Assembly (NCBI RefSeq): GCF_003254745.1
Contig: NZ_QKXH01000008.1
Location: 124,001-188,000 of the forward strand
Source: Flavobacterium aquariorum
GTDB taxonomy: Bacteria; Bacteroidota; Bacteroidia; Flavobacteriales; Flavobacteriaceae
Direction: 5' to 3'
Length of the DNA stretch: 64,000 nt
Under the pieces are notes generated by a model. The model saw only the letters and a program-made list of their open reading frames with translations, searched no databases and was not told where the DNA came from. Positions within the stretch are counted from its first letter, which is position 1; every line of letters starts with the position of its first letter. This document shows positions 1-8,608 of the stretch, piece by piece. The translations under genes and the position numbers were made by a program.

Positions 1-348
1 TATTCAATGTGCGAACACCACATGCTACCCTTTTTTGGCAAAGCACATGTTGCTTACATCCCCAACGGAAAGATTGTTGGATTAAGTAAAATCCCCAGAA
101 TTGTCGATGCTTTTGCCAGAAGAATGCAAGTGCAAGAGCGATTGACCGACCAAATCAAAAATTGCATACAAGAAGCATTGAATCCGCTAGGTGTAGCCGT
201 TGTTATCGAAGCACAACACATGTGCATGCAAATGCGTGGAATTCAAAAACAAAATTCGGTAACAACAACTTCTTCTTTTACAGGCGCATTCGAAAAAGAC
301 AAAACCAGAAAAGAATTTATAAGTCTCGTTTCGAACAAATTGAGCTAA
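1..348 (+). CDS. folE: GTP cyclohydrolase I (FolE), 3' part only
   Basis: This is the C-terminal 115 residues of GTP cyclohydrolase I, which converts GTP to 7,8-dihydroneopterin triphosphate at the start of folate and pterin synthesis in the cytoplasm. The reading frame is open from base 1, so the N-terminal part lies outside the window. The zinc-binding motif CEHH (bases 10-21) and the later QHMCMQMRG segment, which supplies the third zinc-ligand cysteine, are both intact, as is the VGLSKIPR stretch. It is followed by a hairpin terminator at about 469-514. The SDR and photolyase genes lie next door. In other bacteria folE and phr are paired in LitR/CarH light regulons, because pterins are photolyase antenna pigments. 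It could equally be the ordinary housekeeping copy. Confidence 0.96.
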   Translation, partial: YSMCEHHMLPFFGKAHVAYIPNGKIVGLSKIPRIVDAFARRMQVQERLTDQIKNCIQEALNPLGVAVVIEAQHMCMQMRGIQKQNSVTTTSSFTGAFEKDKTRKEFISLVSNKLS

Positions 349-468
349 ATTATAGAACAAAAACAACATAACCTTCTATACTACATACCAAATTTATTTT
401 CTGATAATCCGCTCGTAGACCAATTTCTGACAGTCATATAAACGGAATCAGCAAGAAGAAGAATATCC

Positions 469-514
469 GCCACGAGTTTTGCTCCTAATTCGTAAAATTC
501 GTGGCTCATTTTTT
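469..514 (+). terminator. Hairpin terminator after folE
   Basis: GCCACGA (469-475) pairs with TCGTGGC (499-505). The stem extends inward through TTTT/AAAA and is followed by a T run at 509-514. It would end the folE transcript before the SDR gene. Confidence 0.7.
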
Positions 515-564
515 ATAAGATATTATTAAACGCTAAGTTCCAAATAAATTAAAATCGATAAACC

Positions 565-1983
565 ATGAAAATTCTTTTAACAGGCGCAACAGGATATGTA
601 GGCAAGAGGCTTTTACCGATTTTGATCGAACAAGGCCATGACGTTATTTGTTGTGTCCGGGACAAACAGCGTTTTTTTTGTCCAATTGAATTTGAAAAAA
701 AGGTAAAAATCATCGAAGTTGATTTCTTAAAAAAAGAAACTTTAGAAAATATCCCCAAAAACATAGATGCCGCTTATTATTTAATCCATTCCATGTCGGG
801 TTCGGCTAGTAATTATGATGAATTGGAGCGAATTTCGGCTTTAAATTTTGTTGAGCGAATCAATCTGACGAATGTCAAACAAGTCATTTATTTAAGTGGA
901 ATTGTCAATGACCAATCACTTTCCAAGCATCTTTCATCACGAAAAGCGGTTGAAGAAGTTTTGAATACAGGAAACTTTGCTACGACCACATTGAGAGCTG
1001 GAATTATAGTGGGTTCCGGTAGTGCATCCTTTGAAATCATTCGGGATTTAGTTCAAAAGTTACCTATAATGGTTACTCCAAAATGGCTAAATACCAAATG
1101 CCAGCCCATCGCTATTGGTGATGTTTTGGAATTTTTGACAAAATCACTTTTAAATCCATCAACATACAACCAAAGTTTCGACATTGGTGGCCCGGACATT
1201 CTTACTTACAAAGAAATGCTTTTGGGATTTGCGAAAGCAATTCACCTCAAAAGATACATTTACACCGTGCCGGTAATGACACCCAAATTATCGTCATACT
1301 GGCTGTACTTTGTAACCTCGACCTCTTATAAATTAGCATCGGCATTGGTGAGCAGTATGAAAGTCGAAGTCATTTGCCGGGACAACAGCATCAATTCAAT
1401 TCTGAATATTACGCCTATGCCTTATGATCTGGCATTATCTAAAGCCTTAGTCAAAATTGACAATGATGCTATTGCTTCGAGTTGGAAAGACGCCATGATT
1501 AGTGGGCAATTTGTGGGTAACGTAAGTGATTATCTCAAAGTCCCCAAGAAAGACTGCTTTATCGACCGAAGAAAAATGGAAATCCAAAACCGTGAATTTA
1601 CCGTTAACCAAATTTGGTCCATTGGTGGTGAAACCGGCTGGTATTACGGTGACTGGTTATGGAATTTACGCGGATTTATTGATAAACTTTTTGGAGGTGT
1701 AGGCTCACGAAGAGGCCGCACCAACAAACACGACATCCACGCCGGTGATGCGTTAGACTTTTGGCGGGTTTTATATGCCAACAAAGACGAAGGCAAACTC
1801 ATTCTCTATGCCGAAATGAAACTACCTGGCGAAGCCTGGCTCGAATTCAAAATCATCAACAACACTTTGTACCAATCAGCTACTTTTAAACCCGAAGGTA
1901 TTTGGGGCAAATTATATTGGTATTCTGTTTTGCCTTTTCACGGGTTTATTTTTAATGGAATGCTTCATAGGTTGATTAGGTAA
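565..1983 (+). CDS. SDR-family NAD(P)-binding oxidoreductase with DUF2867 domain
   Basis: A 472-residue protein with an N-terminal Rossmann fold: the dinucleotide motif TGATGYVG has glycines at 7, 10 and 13. An atypical/extended SDR domain follows to about residue 300. The C-terminal third, with segments such as IWSIGGETGWYYGDWLWNLRG, is typical of the DUF2867 region of YbjT/YcgH-like proteins. The substrate is unknown. The ATG at 565 starts directly at the beta1 strand (MKILLTG). The gene ends exactly where the convergent photolyase gene ends (stop codons at 1981-1983 and 1984-1986), so there is no spacer. SDR/DUF2867 genes are reported members of LitR-type light-induced clusters beside phr and folE; a role here is inference. 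Confidence 0.85.
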   Translation: MKILLTGATGYVGKRLLPILIEQGHDVICCVRDKQRFFCPIEFEKKVKIIEVDFLKKETLENIPKNIDAAYYLIHSMSGSASNYDELERISALNFVERINLTNVKQVIYLSGIVNDQSLSKHLSSRKAVEEVLNTGNFATTTLRAGIIVGSGSASFEIIRDLVQKLPIMVTPKWLNTKCQPIAIGDVLEFLTKSLLNPSTYNQSFDIGGPDILTYKEMLLGFAKAIHLKRYIYTVPVMTPKLSSYWLYFVTSTSYKLASALVSSMKVEVICRDNSINSILNITPMPYDLALSKALVKIDNDAIASSWKDAMISGQFVGNVSDYLKVPKKDCFIDRRKMEIQNREFTVNQIWSIGGETGWYYGDWLWNLRGFIDKLFGGVGSRRGRTNKHDIHAGDALDFWRVLYANKDEGKLILYAEMKLPGEAWLEFKIINNTLYQSATFKPEGIWGKLYWYSVLPFHGFIFNGMLHRLIR

Positions 1984-3279
1984 TCACTTCAAAATCCCTG
2001 CTTTATAAGTAGCAACGGCGCGGTCTCTGGCAAAAGCATGTTCAATCATTGGCTGACCATAACCAAAATCAAATTCGGGAATCCATTTGCGAATATAAAT
2101 TGCTTTTTCATCAAATTTTTTGAGTTGAATATCCGGATTAAAAACCCTGAAATAAGGCGCCGCATCACATCCCGTTCCTGCCGCCCATTGCCAGTTTCCA
2201 ACATTGGCCGACAAATCATAATCCAATAGTTTTTCGGCAAAATAAGCTTCACCCCATTGCCAATTGATCAGTAAATGTTTGCATAAAAAACTAGCCACAA
2301 CCATGCGTACCCTATTGTGCATATAGCCTGTTGCATTGAGCTGACGCATTCCGGCATCTACCATAGGGTAACCTGTAGTTCCAGTACACCAACGCTTGAA
2401 ATCTTCTTCATTGTTGCGCCACTGAATTCCATCATAAGCCGATTTGAAATTGTGAGTGACTACTTTCGGGAAGCTAAACAGAATTTGCATAAAAAATTCT
2501 CTCCATATCAATTCACTCAAAAAAACATCATTTTTGCGAACTGCCCAATTGACTAATTTACGGATACTAACTGTTCCAAAACGCAAATGAGGTGACAAAT
2601 ACGAAGTACTGTCTATAGCAGGGAAATCTCTGGTTTCATGGTAATTGCTTATTTGTGTGAGATTATGTGGCTGTACTTTTATGTTACTTTCCTCGAAACC
2701 TATTTGTTGCAAAGTGGGAAAATCAAAATTATTTTTCTGGAAATTAGAGAAATAACTTTCGGTATCGTATTCTACGAGCGGCGCGATGGATTTGTATTTT
2801 TCCAACCATTTATTTTTGTATGGTGTATAAATAGTATAGGGTAATCCATCGGACTTGGTGATTTCTTTTTCTTCAAAAATGACCTGATCTTTGAAAGAAA
2901 AACAAAGCGTATTATTCGCTTTTGCCAATGCTGAAATGGCTAAATCTCTATTAATAGCATAGGGTTCATAATCTTTATTGAAGAAAACTTTCGAAATAGT
3001 AAACTCTTGAAAAAGAGATCCCCATACTTCAGTTGTTGCTCCTTTTTTTATTAAAATCGAACTACCTATCGCATTCAATTTTATATTTATTTTACTGAGT
3101 GATTCGTGTATAAAACCAACACGGGCATCGTTTTTTGGCAAACTATTCAAAATATCAGTATCGAAAATAAACAAAGGAATGACAGGCTGGTCGGATTGCA
3201 AAGCATTATACAACGCCACATTATCTTCAAGACGTAAATCGCGTCGGAACCAAAAAATAGATACTTCTTGTTTTGTCAT
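1984..3279 (-). CDS. phrB: Class I cryptochrome/CPD photolyase
   Basis: A 431-residue FAD-dependent photolyase that repairs UV pyrimidine dimers using blue light. The N-terminal alpha/beta antenna domain begins with SIFWFRRDLRLEDN, the usual photolyase opening. The C-terminal FAD domain has WREFFMQIL, WCTGTTGYPMVDAGMRQL, MHNRVRM and NVGNWQWAAGTGCDAAPYF, the FAD and lesion-binding core of class I CPD enzymes. Length fits the family (about 430-480). It is the last gene of the minus-strand carotenoid block, 109 bp downstream of the SRPBCC gene. A possible -7 box (TATTTTTG on the minus strand) lies at 3352-3359, but no -33 box is clear. Photoprotective pigments and photorepair are grouped here. 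Confidence 0.95.
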   Translation of the reverse strand: MTKQEVSIFWFRRDLRLEDNVALYNALQSDQPVIPLFIFDTDILNSLPKNDARVGFIHESLSKINIKLNAIGSSILIKKGATTEVWGSLFQEFTISKVFFNKDYEPYAINRDLAISALAKANNTLCFSFKDQVIFEEKEITKSDGLPYTIYTPYKNKWLEKYKSIAPLVEYDTESYFSNFQKNNFDFPTLQQIGFEESNIKVQPHNLTQISNYHETRDFPAIDSTSYLSPHLRFGTVSIRKLVNWAVRKNDVFLSELIWREFFMQILFSFPKVVTHNFKSAYDGIQWRNNEEDFKRWCTGTTGYPMVDAGMRQLNATGYMHNRVRMVVASFLCKHLLINWQWGEAYFAEKLLDYDLSANVGNWQWAAGTGCDAAPYFRVFNPDIQLKKFDEKAIYIRKWIPEFDFGYGQPMIEHAFARDRAVATYKAGILK

Positions 3280-3388
3280 TTTTTTTTAAGTTTCTAAGAA
3301 TCTAAGTAACGAGATGCTAAGATTCTGTAACCTTGTAATTAATCCTTGTTTCAAAAATATTGTTTTCCTTTTCTACAGTCTTAGTAGC

Positions 3389-3871
3389 TCAAAATCTTGG
3401 TAACTTAGAAGCTTCATTATTAAAAAGTTGATCAACTTTTACAAAACGGTAATCAAAGATCTCTTTCAGTTTGTTTTTGACGATTAGAGCATTCATGATT
3501 CGCCCCAAAAAACCCAAAGGCAATGCATAATGTACAACATCGGTCATTTTGGTTCCATTAGAAGTTGCCTCAAAAAAATGCTTGTGGTGCCAAAAACTAT
3601 AGGGTCCAAAACGTTGTTCGTCTATAAAATAAGCTTTGTCTTTTACTTTGGTAATTTCTGTTACCCAATTTAATTTTAGTCCCAAAAGGGGCGAAATTTT
3701 GTATTGAATAATTTGCCCAGCATACATCGATTGGTTATCAAAATCGGTGATTTGAAATCCCATAGACATTGGAGTTATTTTTTGCAAATTTTCTGGACTC
3801 GAGAAAAAAGCCCAGCATTCATCCAAAGTTGCATTAATATGTTGGACACTTTCTTTTTTATATACTTTCAT
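3389..3871 (-). CDS. SRPBCC-family protein in the carotenoid cluster
   Basis: About 160 residues, with a START/Bet v1-like SRPBCC fold predicted from the opening KESVQHINATLDECWAFFSS and the PENLQKITP segment that is typical of this family. Such proteins bind hydrophobic ligands, but the ligand is unknown here. A TTG codon 12 bp upstream (3883) keeps the frame open, but the ATG at 3871 is the better start. The first 14 bp overlap the end of the lycopene cyclase gene, which indicates translational coupling. SRPBCC genes are common neighbours of photolyase in flavobacterial pigment clusters, so a light or pigment role is plausible but unproven. Confidence 0.85.
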   Translation of the reverse strand: MKVYKKESVQHINATLDECWAFFSSPENLQKITPMSMGFQITDFDNQSMYAGQIIQYKISPLLGLKLNWVTEITKVKDKAYFIDEQRFGPYSFWHHKHFFEATSNGTKMTDVVHYALPLGFLGRIMNALIVKNKLKEIFDYRFVKVDQLFNNEASKLPRF

Positions 3872-4547
3872 TTTTTCTATCAATTATTTTCATCAAAACT
3901 AAACTCATCAACAACATTGTAAAAGCATAACCAACATCTTCAACAGGAATTGTTCCCAATCGAATTCCCAAATTCTCGTTATCATTATAAAAAACAACCG
4001 GTTCTTCTATAAAACTACCCGTAAGAATTCCATTTACTAGTAAAAACGGAATCAAAATGATTAAAAAAGTAATGAAATAAGTTTTTAAAATTGTAGAAAA
4101 CTTAAAAACAGCTATTGTTAAAACAATTACAAACAAACTAAGATTTACAAAAGTGTACCATCTATCATAATTAAACACTGCAACTGGAACAATAAGAATC
4201 ATCAAAAACCAATAAATCTTTTTTACGACAGTATCGCTCAAAGCCAGATTGGGCAAGAAATACTGAAAAGAGAAATGAATAAATATACTGGCGTAAGGGA
4301 TACAAATAAAAAAAAGCCATTCTTCTATCGGCAAACCAAAAAATTCTATTCCGGAATGGTATCTTGGATTAAAGCTCCAAACTCCCATTTGGGTAAAAAT
4401 AATATCCCAAATAATAAAAAATAATGCCGTTATAATCAACGAAGGGAAAATGACTTTCCAACGTTTACAATATCTCATTCTCTTTTCGAAACTATACAGA
4501 AACGGAATTAAGAACGAAGCAATATTCAAAAAAAGATATAATGACAT
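3858..4547 (-). CDS. crtY: Lycopene beta-cyclase, fused CrtYc/CrtYd type
   Basis: An integral membrane protein of about 229 residues that cyclises lycopene to beta-carotene. Two copies of the lycopene-cyclase domain are visible. The first contains WSFNPRYHSGIEFFGLPIEEW and the second ends with GTIPVEDVGYAF; PxE(E/D) is the signature motif of each half. Hydrophobic helices run throughout. The ORF is open upstream to an ATG at 4601, but the ATG at 4547 (MSLYLFLNIASF) fits best because it lies 1 bp past the crtZ stop and starts a transmembrane segment. The heterodimeric CrtYc/CrtYd of Gram-positives appears here as one fused chain, as usual in Bacteroidetes. The gene symbol follows function; crtYcd would be more exact. 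Confidence 0.9.
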   Translation of the reverse strand: MSLYLFLNIASFLIPFLYSFEKRMRYCKRWKVIFPSLIITALFFIIWDIIFTQMGVWSFNPRYHSGIEFFGLPIEEWLFFICIPYASIFIHFSFQYFLPNLALSDTVVKKIYWFLMILIVPVAVFNYDRWYTFVNLSLFVIVLTIAVFKFSTILKTYFITFLIILIPFLLVNGILTGSFIEEPVVFYNDNENLGIRLGTIPVEDVGYAFTMLLMSLVLMKIIDRKNESI

Positions 4548-4548
4548 A

Positions 4549-4989
4549 TTAGATTTTATAATATTTAAAAGGCACAAACAACATTCCAAAACATTCACCA
4601 TCCTGTTTCCCTAGATGCTTATGATGTACTTTGTGGGCCTTACGCAAACCAACTAAATATTTGTTTTTAGTGTTTTTGAACCACTTAAAACGTTGGTGAA
4701 TCAATACGTCATGAATCATAAAATAGCAAAAACCATAAGCGGTTATGCCTAGAGCGATAAAAAATAAATAATTCATTCCGCCCTGCACTCCAAAATAAAA
4801 AAGCACAATACTGGGTGTTGCAAAAATCAGAAAGAATATATCATTTCGTTCAAAAGTATGCTCGTATTTTGGCTGATGATGATCGGCATGAAAATACCAC
4901 ATGAGCCCGTGCATAATATACTTATGAGTCAGCCATGTAACACATTCCATGAATAAAAAAACACCTAAAAAAATCAAAAAGGAAATCAT
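4549..4989 (-). CDS. crtZ: Beta-carotene 3-hydroxylase
   Basis: A 146-residue membrane di-iron hydroxylase that converts beta-carotene through cryptoxanthin to zeaxanthin. All four histidine motifs are visible: HKYIMH, HADHH, HDVLIHQ and HKVHHKH. Two to four hydrophobic helices surround them, the first near the N-terminus (MISFLIFLGVFLFMECV). Length is close to known bacterial CrtZ proteins (about 150-180). It is followed after 1 bp by the lycopene cyclase and preceded by a 174-bp gap that carries a repeat fragment, so it may need its own promoter, although none was seen. No crtW ketolase is present in the window, which makes zeaxanthin the likely end product. Confidence 0.93.
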   Translation of the reverse strand: MISFLIFLGVFLFMECVTWLTHKYIMHGLMWYFHADHHQPKYEHTFERNDIFFLIFATPSIVLFYFGVQGGMNYLFFIALGITAYGFCYFMIHDVLIHQRFKWFKNTKNKYLVGLRKAHKVHHKHLGKQDGECFGMLFVPFKYYKI

Positions 4990-5082
4990 ATTCTCTTTAT
5001 TAAATTAAATTATTTGAGTGACTAGTGAATAGCTTTTAGTAATTACTGTTAAATCTTTTTGGATTCAATAAAAGCAAAAAAA

Positions 5083-5163
5083 TTAAATACTAGCTGCTAG
5101 TCCCGATTGCAGTAAAAATCCTTATAAGCCTATTCACTAACAACTTTTCACTAATCACTAATT
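5083..5163. repeat. Fragment of dispersed intergenic repeat between crtB and crtZ
   Basis: The 174-bp gap between crtZ and crtB contains TAGTCCCGATTGCAGT near 5098-5113, which resembles the flank of the hairpin elements at about 12.45 and 54.33 kb (GATTGCAGTGGAA). It also has short CACTAA direct repeats at 5135-5160. The rest of the gap shows no ORF or clear promoter. Confidence 0.4.
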
Positions 5164-6003
5164 TTACACCAATTTCAGCTTGTAAGATACGAACGATTGC
5201 GCTAACAATCCTGCTTTGGAATAATTGGAAACCCTGATTCTTGTATTTCCAATTTCATTACAAGGGGTGTGCTCTAGTTTTTTGAGCAGTTTTTTGTAAT
5301 AAACATAAGCTGTGTAAACACCAAATTTGGCTTCCAAAGGCAATTTTATGATTCCTTGATAAGCGACTCTAAAATCTTCTTCAATTTCTGCTATGATTGC
5401 TTTTTTTGAATTTTCATCGAAAGATTTTAAATCGACTCCCGGAAAATAATTACGATTCAATAGCAAATTATCATCTTTTAAATCACGAAGGAAATTTACT
5501 TTTTGGAAAGCAGAGCCCAATCTCATGGCTTGGTCTTTCAGCTGATTGTATTTTGCATCATCGCCTTTGACGAAAACTTTGAGACACATCAATCCCACTA
5601 CATCGGCAGAGCCATAAATGTATTCGTTGTATTCCTCTTTGCTGTGATAATCGGATTTGATTAAATCGAGTTTCATGCTTTTAAGAAAGGATTGTATCAT
5701 ATCATCTGATATGTTATACTCCTTAACCGTGTGCTGAAATGAATTTAAAATCGGATTCAAACTGATGCCGGCTCTCATGGCTTTGTAATACTCGGCTTCA
5801 AAATCATTGATTAGATTCTCTTTGTCATAACCGTGAAAAGAATCCACAATTTCATCGGCAAAACGCACAAATCCGTAGACACTGTATATGGCATCTCGAA
5901 TGCTGGGTGCCAACATATAAACCGCCATAGAAAACGAAGTACTGTAATTTTTGGTGACTAATTTACTGCACTTGAAGGATACATCATCAAATAATTTCTT
6001 CAT
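5164..6003 (-). CDS. crtB: Phytoene synthase
   Basis: A 279-residue trans-isoprenyl squalene/phytoene synthase that condenses two GGPP to phytoene. The two aspartate-rich motifs that bind Mg2+-diphosphate are present: RFADEIVD near residue 45-52 and NFLRDLKDDN near 170-180. The TKNYSTSFSMA opening is also typical. Length matches the family (about 280-300). It starts 2 bp after the crtI stop, so the two genes form a tight crtI-crtB pair. No GGPP synthase is in the window and must be supplied from elsewhere. Confidence 0.95.
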   Translation of the reverse strand: MKKLFDDVSFKCSKLVTKNYSTSFSMAVYMLAPSIRDAIYSVYGFVRFADEIVDSFHGYDKENLINDFEAEYYKAMRAGISLNPILNSFQHTVKEYNISDDMIQSFLKSMKLDLIKSDYHSKEEYNEYIYGSADVVGLMCLKVFVKGDDAKYNQLKDQAMRLGSAFQKVNFLRDLKDDNLLLNRNYFPGVDLKSFDENSKKAIIAEIEEDFRVAYQGIIKLPLEAKFGVYTAYVYYKKLLKKLEHTPCNEIGNTRIRVSNYSKAGLLAQSFVSYKLKLV

Positions 6004-6005
6004 AT

Positions 6006-7475
6006 CTATTGATTTAAAAGTTGTTTATCTATTAACTCCGATACTAATTTCCCAGAAATTAATGCGGGAGGAACTCCAGGCCCTGGAACGGTTAATTGCC
6101 CCGTAAAATACAAGTTTTTCACTTTGGGGCTTTTGAGTTTTGGTCTCAAAAAAGCGGTTTGCAAAAGCGTATTTGCCATTCCGTAAGCATTCCCTTTGTA
6201 CGAATTGTAATCCGAAACAAAATCGTTTTTGCAAAAAGATTGTTTGAATATAATATTCTTTTTTACCGTTTGTTGAGTTAAAATTTCAAAACGCTCTATT
6301 ATTTTATCGAAATATTCATTCCGCAAGGCTTCGGTATCTTCAATTCCGGGAGCTAATGGGACCAGGAAAAAAGCGGATTCCATTCCTTCGGGAGCCGCCG
6401 TCTTATCCGTTAATGACGGGAAATTGGCATAAAACAATGGTTCTTTTGGCCATTTTGGGTCGTCATAAATAGCTGCGGCATGCTGCTCAAAATCAACATC
6501 AAAAAACAAAGCATGATGCGAAATATTTTTTATTTTTTTATTGAATCCCACATAAAACAACAATGATGATGGAGCAAAAATCCGGCTGTCCCAATACTTT
6601 TCAGAATAAGCCCTGTGTTCTTTGTCCAACAAAGTTTCGGTATGATGGTAATCGGCACCGCTTAAAATAATATTGGATGGAATCGTTTTTCCATTGACTG
6701 TAATCGAACGGGCAACTTTACTTTCAACATTTATTTTTTCAATATTGGCATTGGTTACAAAAGTTACACCAAGTTCTCTGGCTAAGCTTTCCATAGCCCG
6801 AACTACATCAAACATGCCTGTTTTCGGGTGCCAAGTTCCTAATCCAAAGTCAGCGTAATTCATAAAACTATAAAACGAAGGCGTATCGGATGGTTTTGCG
6901 CCAAGAAACAAAACGGGAAATTCCAAGATATGAATGAGTCGCTCATTTTTGAATTTCTTTCTAATATCTTTACTTATGTTACTAAAAAACTGACCAATTT
7001 TCTTAGCGGTTTCAACCGTTACCAATTCCAAAGGAGAAACACCCGGACGATACACTAATTCTTTTATGGCAATATCATAATTGGCTTTAGCTTCGCGCAT
7101 AAATTCTTTTAGAACTTGACCACTTCCTTTTTCGATAGCTTCAAAATCAGCTATTATCTGAGGTAAATTATCTGCAATTGCAATAAAATCATCAATGTCG
7201 TAATAAACTCGGTATGCTGGGGAGAGTTTTATCAGCTCATAATAATCAGTTGTTTTTTTGCCAAAATCAGCAAAAAACCGTTCAAAAACATCGGGCATCC
7301 AATACCAACTGGGCCCCATATCAAAAGTAAAACCTTCAGCTTTCAATTGGCGAGCCCTCCCTCCTATTGAAGCATTTTTTTCATAAACCGACACTTTATG
7401 ACCACTTTTTGCCAAATAGCATGCTGCAGCCATTGCCGAAAATCCAGAACCTATTATTGAGATTGATTTTTTCAT
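6006..7475 (-). CDS. crtI: Phytoene desaturase (CrtI type)
   Basis: A 489-residue FAD-dependent enzyme that desaturates phytoene to lycopene. The N-terminal Rossmann motif (IIGSGFSAMAAACYL, then YEKNASIGGRAR) binds FAD. The C-terminal LYFTGQLTVPGPGVPPAL segment is the CrtI signature. Length matches the family. The ATG at 7475 starts directly at the Rossmann strand. The gene lies 36 bp after the MerR-type regulator and 2 bp before crtB. A good promoter (-7 TATATTTG at 7484-7491) sits only 8 bp upstream of the ATG, so the crt genes may have a nearly leaderless transcript that overlaps the end of the regulator gene. Confidence 0.95.
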   Translation of the reverse strand: MKKSISIIGSGFSAMAAACYLAKSGHKVSVYEKNASIGGRARQLKAEGFTFDMGPSWYWMPDVFERFFADFGKKTTDYYELIKLSPAYRVYYDIDDFIAIADNLPQIIADFEAIEKGSGQVLKEFMREAKANYDIAIKELVYRPGVSPLELVTVETAKKIGQFFSNISKDIRKKFKNERLIHILEFPVLFLGAKPSDTPSFYSFMNYADFGLGTWHPKTGMFDVVRAMESLARELGVTFVTNANIEKINVESKVARSITVNGKTIPSNIILSGADYHHTETLLDKEHRAYSEKYWDSRIFAPSSLLFYVGFNKKIKNISHHALFFDVDFEQHAAAIYDDPKWPKEPLFYANFPSLTDKTAAPEGMESAFFLVPLAPGIEDTEALRNEYFDKIIERFEILTQQTVKKNIIFKQSFCKNDFVSDYNSYKGNAYGMANTLLQTAFLRPKLKSPKVKNLYFTGQLTVPGPGVPPALISGKLVSELIDKQLLNQ

Positions 7476-7483
7476 TTGTTTAG

Positions 7484-7516
7484 CAAATATACAAAAACAT
7501 TAAACAAAAAATCAAA
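7484..7516 (-). promoter_or_regulatory. Candidate crtI promoter
   Basis: On the minus strand, TTTG (7513-7516) is 21 bp from TATATTTG (7484-7491), fitting the TTG-N17-23-TAnnTTTG rule of Flavobacterium. The -33 box lies over the last codons of the regulator gene. Only 8 bp separate the -7 box from the crtI ATG. Confidence 0.55.
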
Positions 7517-8408
7517 TCTTTTCTACTAAATCTGAAATAGAATTAAAAACTTTTACATCGACAGGAATTAAAGCCTGGTCGATGTACTGAGTCATTTTAC
7601 CAATCAACCAAATTTGAGAACCATCACCCAAGAGTTCTTTACCCATAGAATTCACATAATCATTGACAGAATCACGATCGGGCTGTATCGTAAAATAAGA
7701 TAGAAAAACAATTAAATTGTAATGTTTCTTCAAATCTTTCAAATTAGCTATTGGCATACTCTCACCCAAATAAACAACTTTATATCCCTTAGAAACAATT
7801 TCATAATGCAAATACATCAATCCTAATTCATGGATTTCATTGAGAGGAAGTGACAATACATAAACTTTGTTACTGCTTATTGACATAGTGGCTTCCACTT
7901 TTTCAATATTCACCAATATTTTCTTCAATATCAAACAACTGATAAAATGCTCGTGCGCCGGAGTAATCGTATCACTTTGCCATAACAGACCAATCTCCTC
8001 CATCAATGGAATAAAAACTTGATGAAAGATTTCCTTAAAAGATTTTTCTTCTTGCAACCAATTATAAGTATTAGAAAAAAGTTCTTGGTCAAAATTCATC
8101 ATAGCCATCTTAAAAGCGTTAACAGCATGATTTTTAACATTTTTATTCGAAATAACATCACGAATCATTTCGCTTATTTTTTCATCGGTAAAGGTTGAAA
8201 TTTTAGAAATTTTATATCCATAATCATGCAACAAAGTGATATTCAATAATTTTTGGAGACTTGACAATGAATACAATCGTATATTAGTATCCGTTCGCAT
8301 AGGCTGTAAAACATTATATCGTTTTTCCCAAATTCGGATTGTATGCGCTTTTATACCTGAAAGATTTTCAAGATCCTTAATACTGAAAGTATTTTTTATA
8401 TTGTTCAT
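7512..8408 (-). CDS. MerR-family regulator with cobalamin-binding domain (CarH/LitR-like)
   Basis: A 298-residue regulator. The N-terminal MerR winged helix covers about residues 8-75 (SIKDLENLSGIKAHTIRIWEKRY). The helical bundle has W143-x9-E153-H154 (WQSDTITPAHEH), and the Rossmann-like B12 domain has E191-I-H193-E-L-G196. These match the W-x9-EH and E-x-H-x-x-G motifs by which CarH and LitR bind adenosylcobalamin and sense light. In Thermus CarH the residue after the tryptophan is a histidine that ligates cobalt after illumination; here it is Gln144. An in-frame TTG exists at 8432, but the ATG at 8408 starts the known fold. Upstream of crtI, it probably represses the carotenoid block in the dark (inference). 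Confidence 0.88.
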   Translation of the reverse strand: MNNIKNTFSIKDLENLSGIKAHTIRIWEKRYNVLQPMRTDTNIRLYSLSSLQKLLNITLLHDYGYKISKISTFTDEKISEMIRDVISNKNVKNHAVNAFKMAMMNFDQELFSNTYNWLQEEKSFKEIFHQVFIPLMEEIGLLWQSDTITPAHEHFISCLILKKILVNIEKVEATMSISSNKVYVLSLPLNEIHELGLMYLHYEIVSKGYKVVYLGESMPIANLKDLKKHYNLIVFLSYFTIQPDRDSVNDYVNSMGKELLGDGSQIWLIGKMTQYIDQALIPVDVKVFNSISDLVEKI

Positions 8409-8429
8409 ATATATTACATATTTATTAAA

Positions 8430-8437
8430 CAAATATA
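8430..8437 (-). promoter_or_regulatory. -7 box of the regulator gene
   Basis: TATATTTG on the minus strand lies 21 bp upstream of the ATG at 8408. No clear TTG -33 box is found at 17-23 bp, which would suit a promoter that needs an activator or is weak. Confidence 0.4.
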
Positions 8438-8576
8438 ACTTTATTTTAGATTAAATTTGAAATAAAACGACGACTTAATTTTGGAATCTTTTAATTTCAT
8501 TGAAAGGTTATGTTTTTTATAACTAAATTCTTTGCCAAACCTTAAATTTCGTACTCCCTAATCCCCAAATTCTCTT

Positions 8577-8584
8577 TATATTTG
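8577..8584 (+). promoter_or_regulatory. -7 box of purB
   Basis: TATATTTG matches the TAnnTTTG consensus and lies 24 bp upstream of the purB ATG. The -33 box is not clear. Confidence 0.45.
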
Positions 8585-8608
8585 TGCCTTTCGAAAAAAC
8601 AACAAAAA

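Noticed and set aside
3858..4601. Start of lycopene cyclase at 4601
   Set aside because: This would overlap crtZ by over 50 bp and add a cysteine-rich tail without family match; the ATG at 4547 is the better choice.
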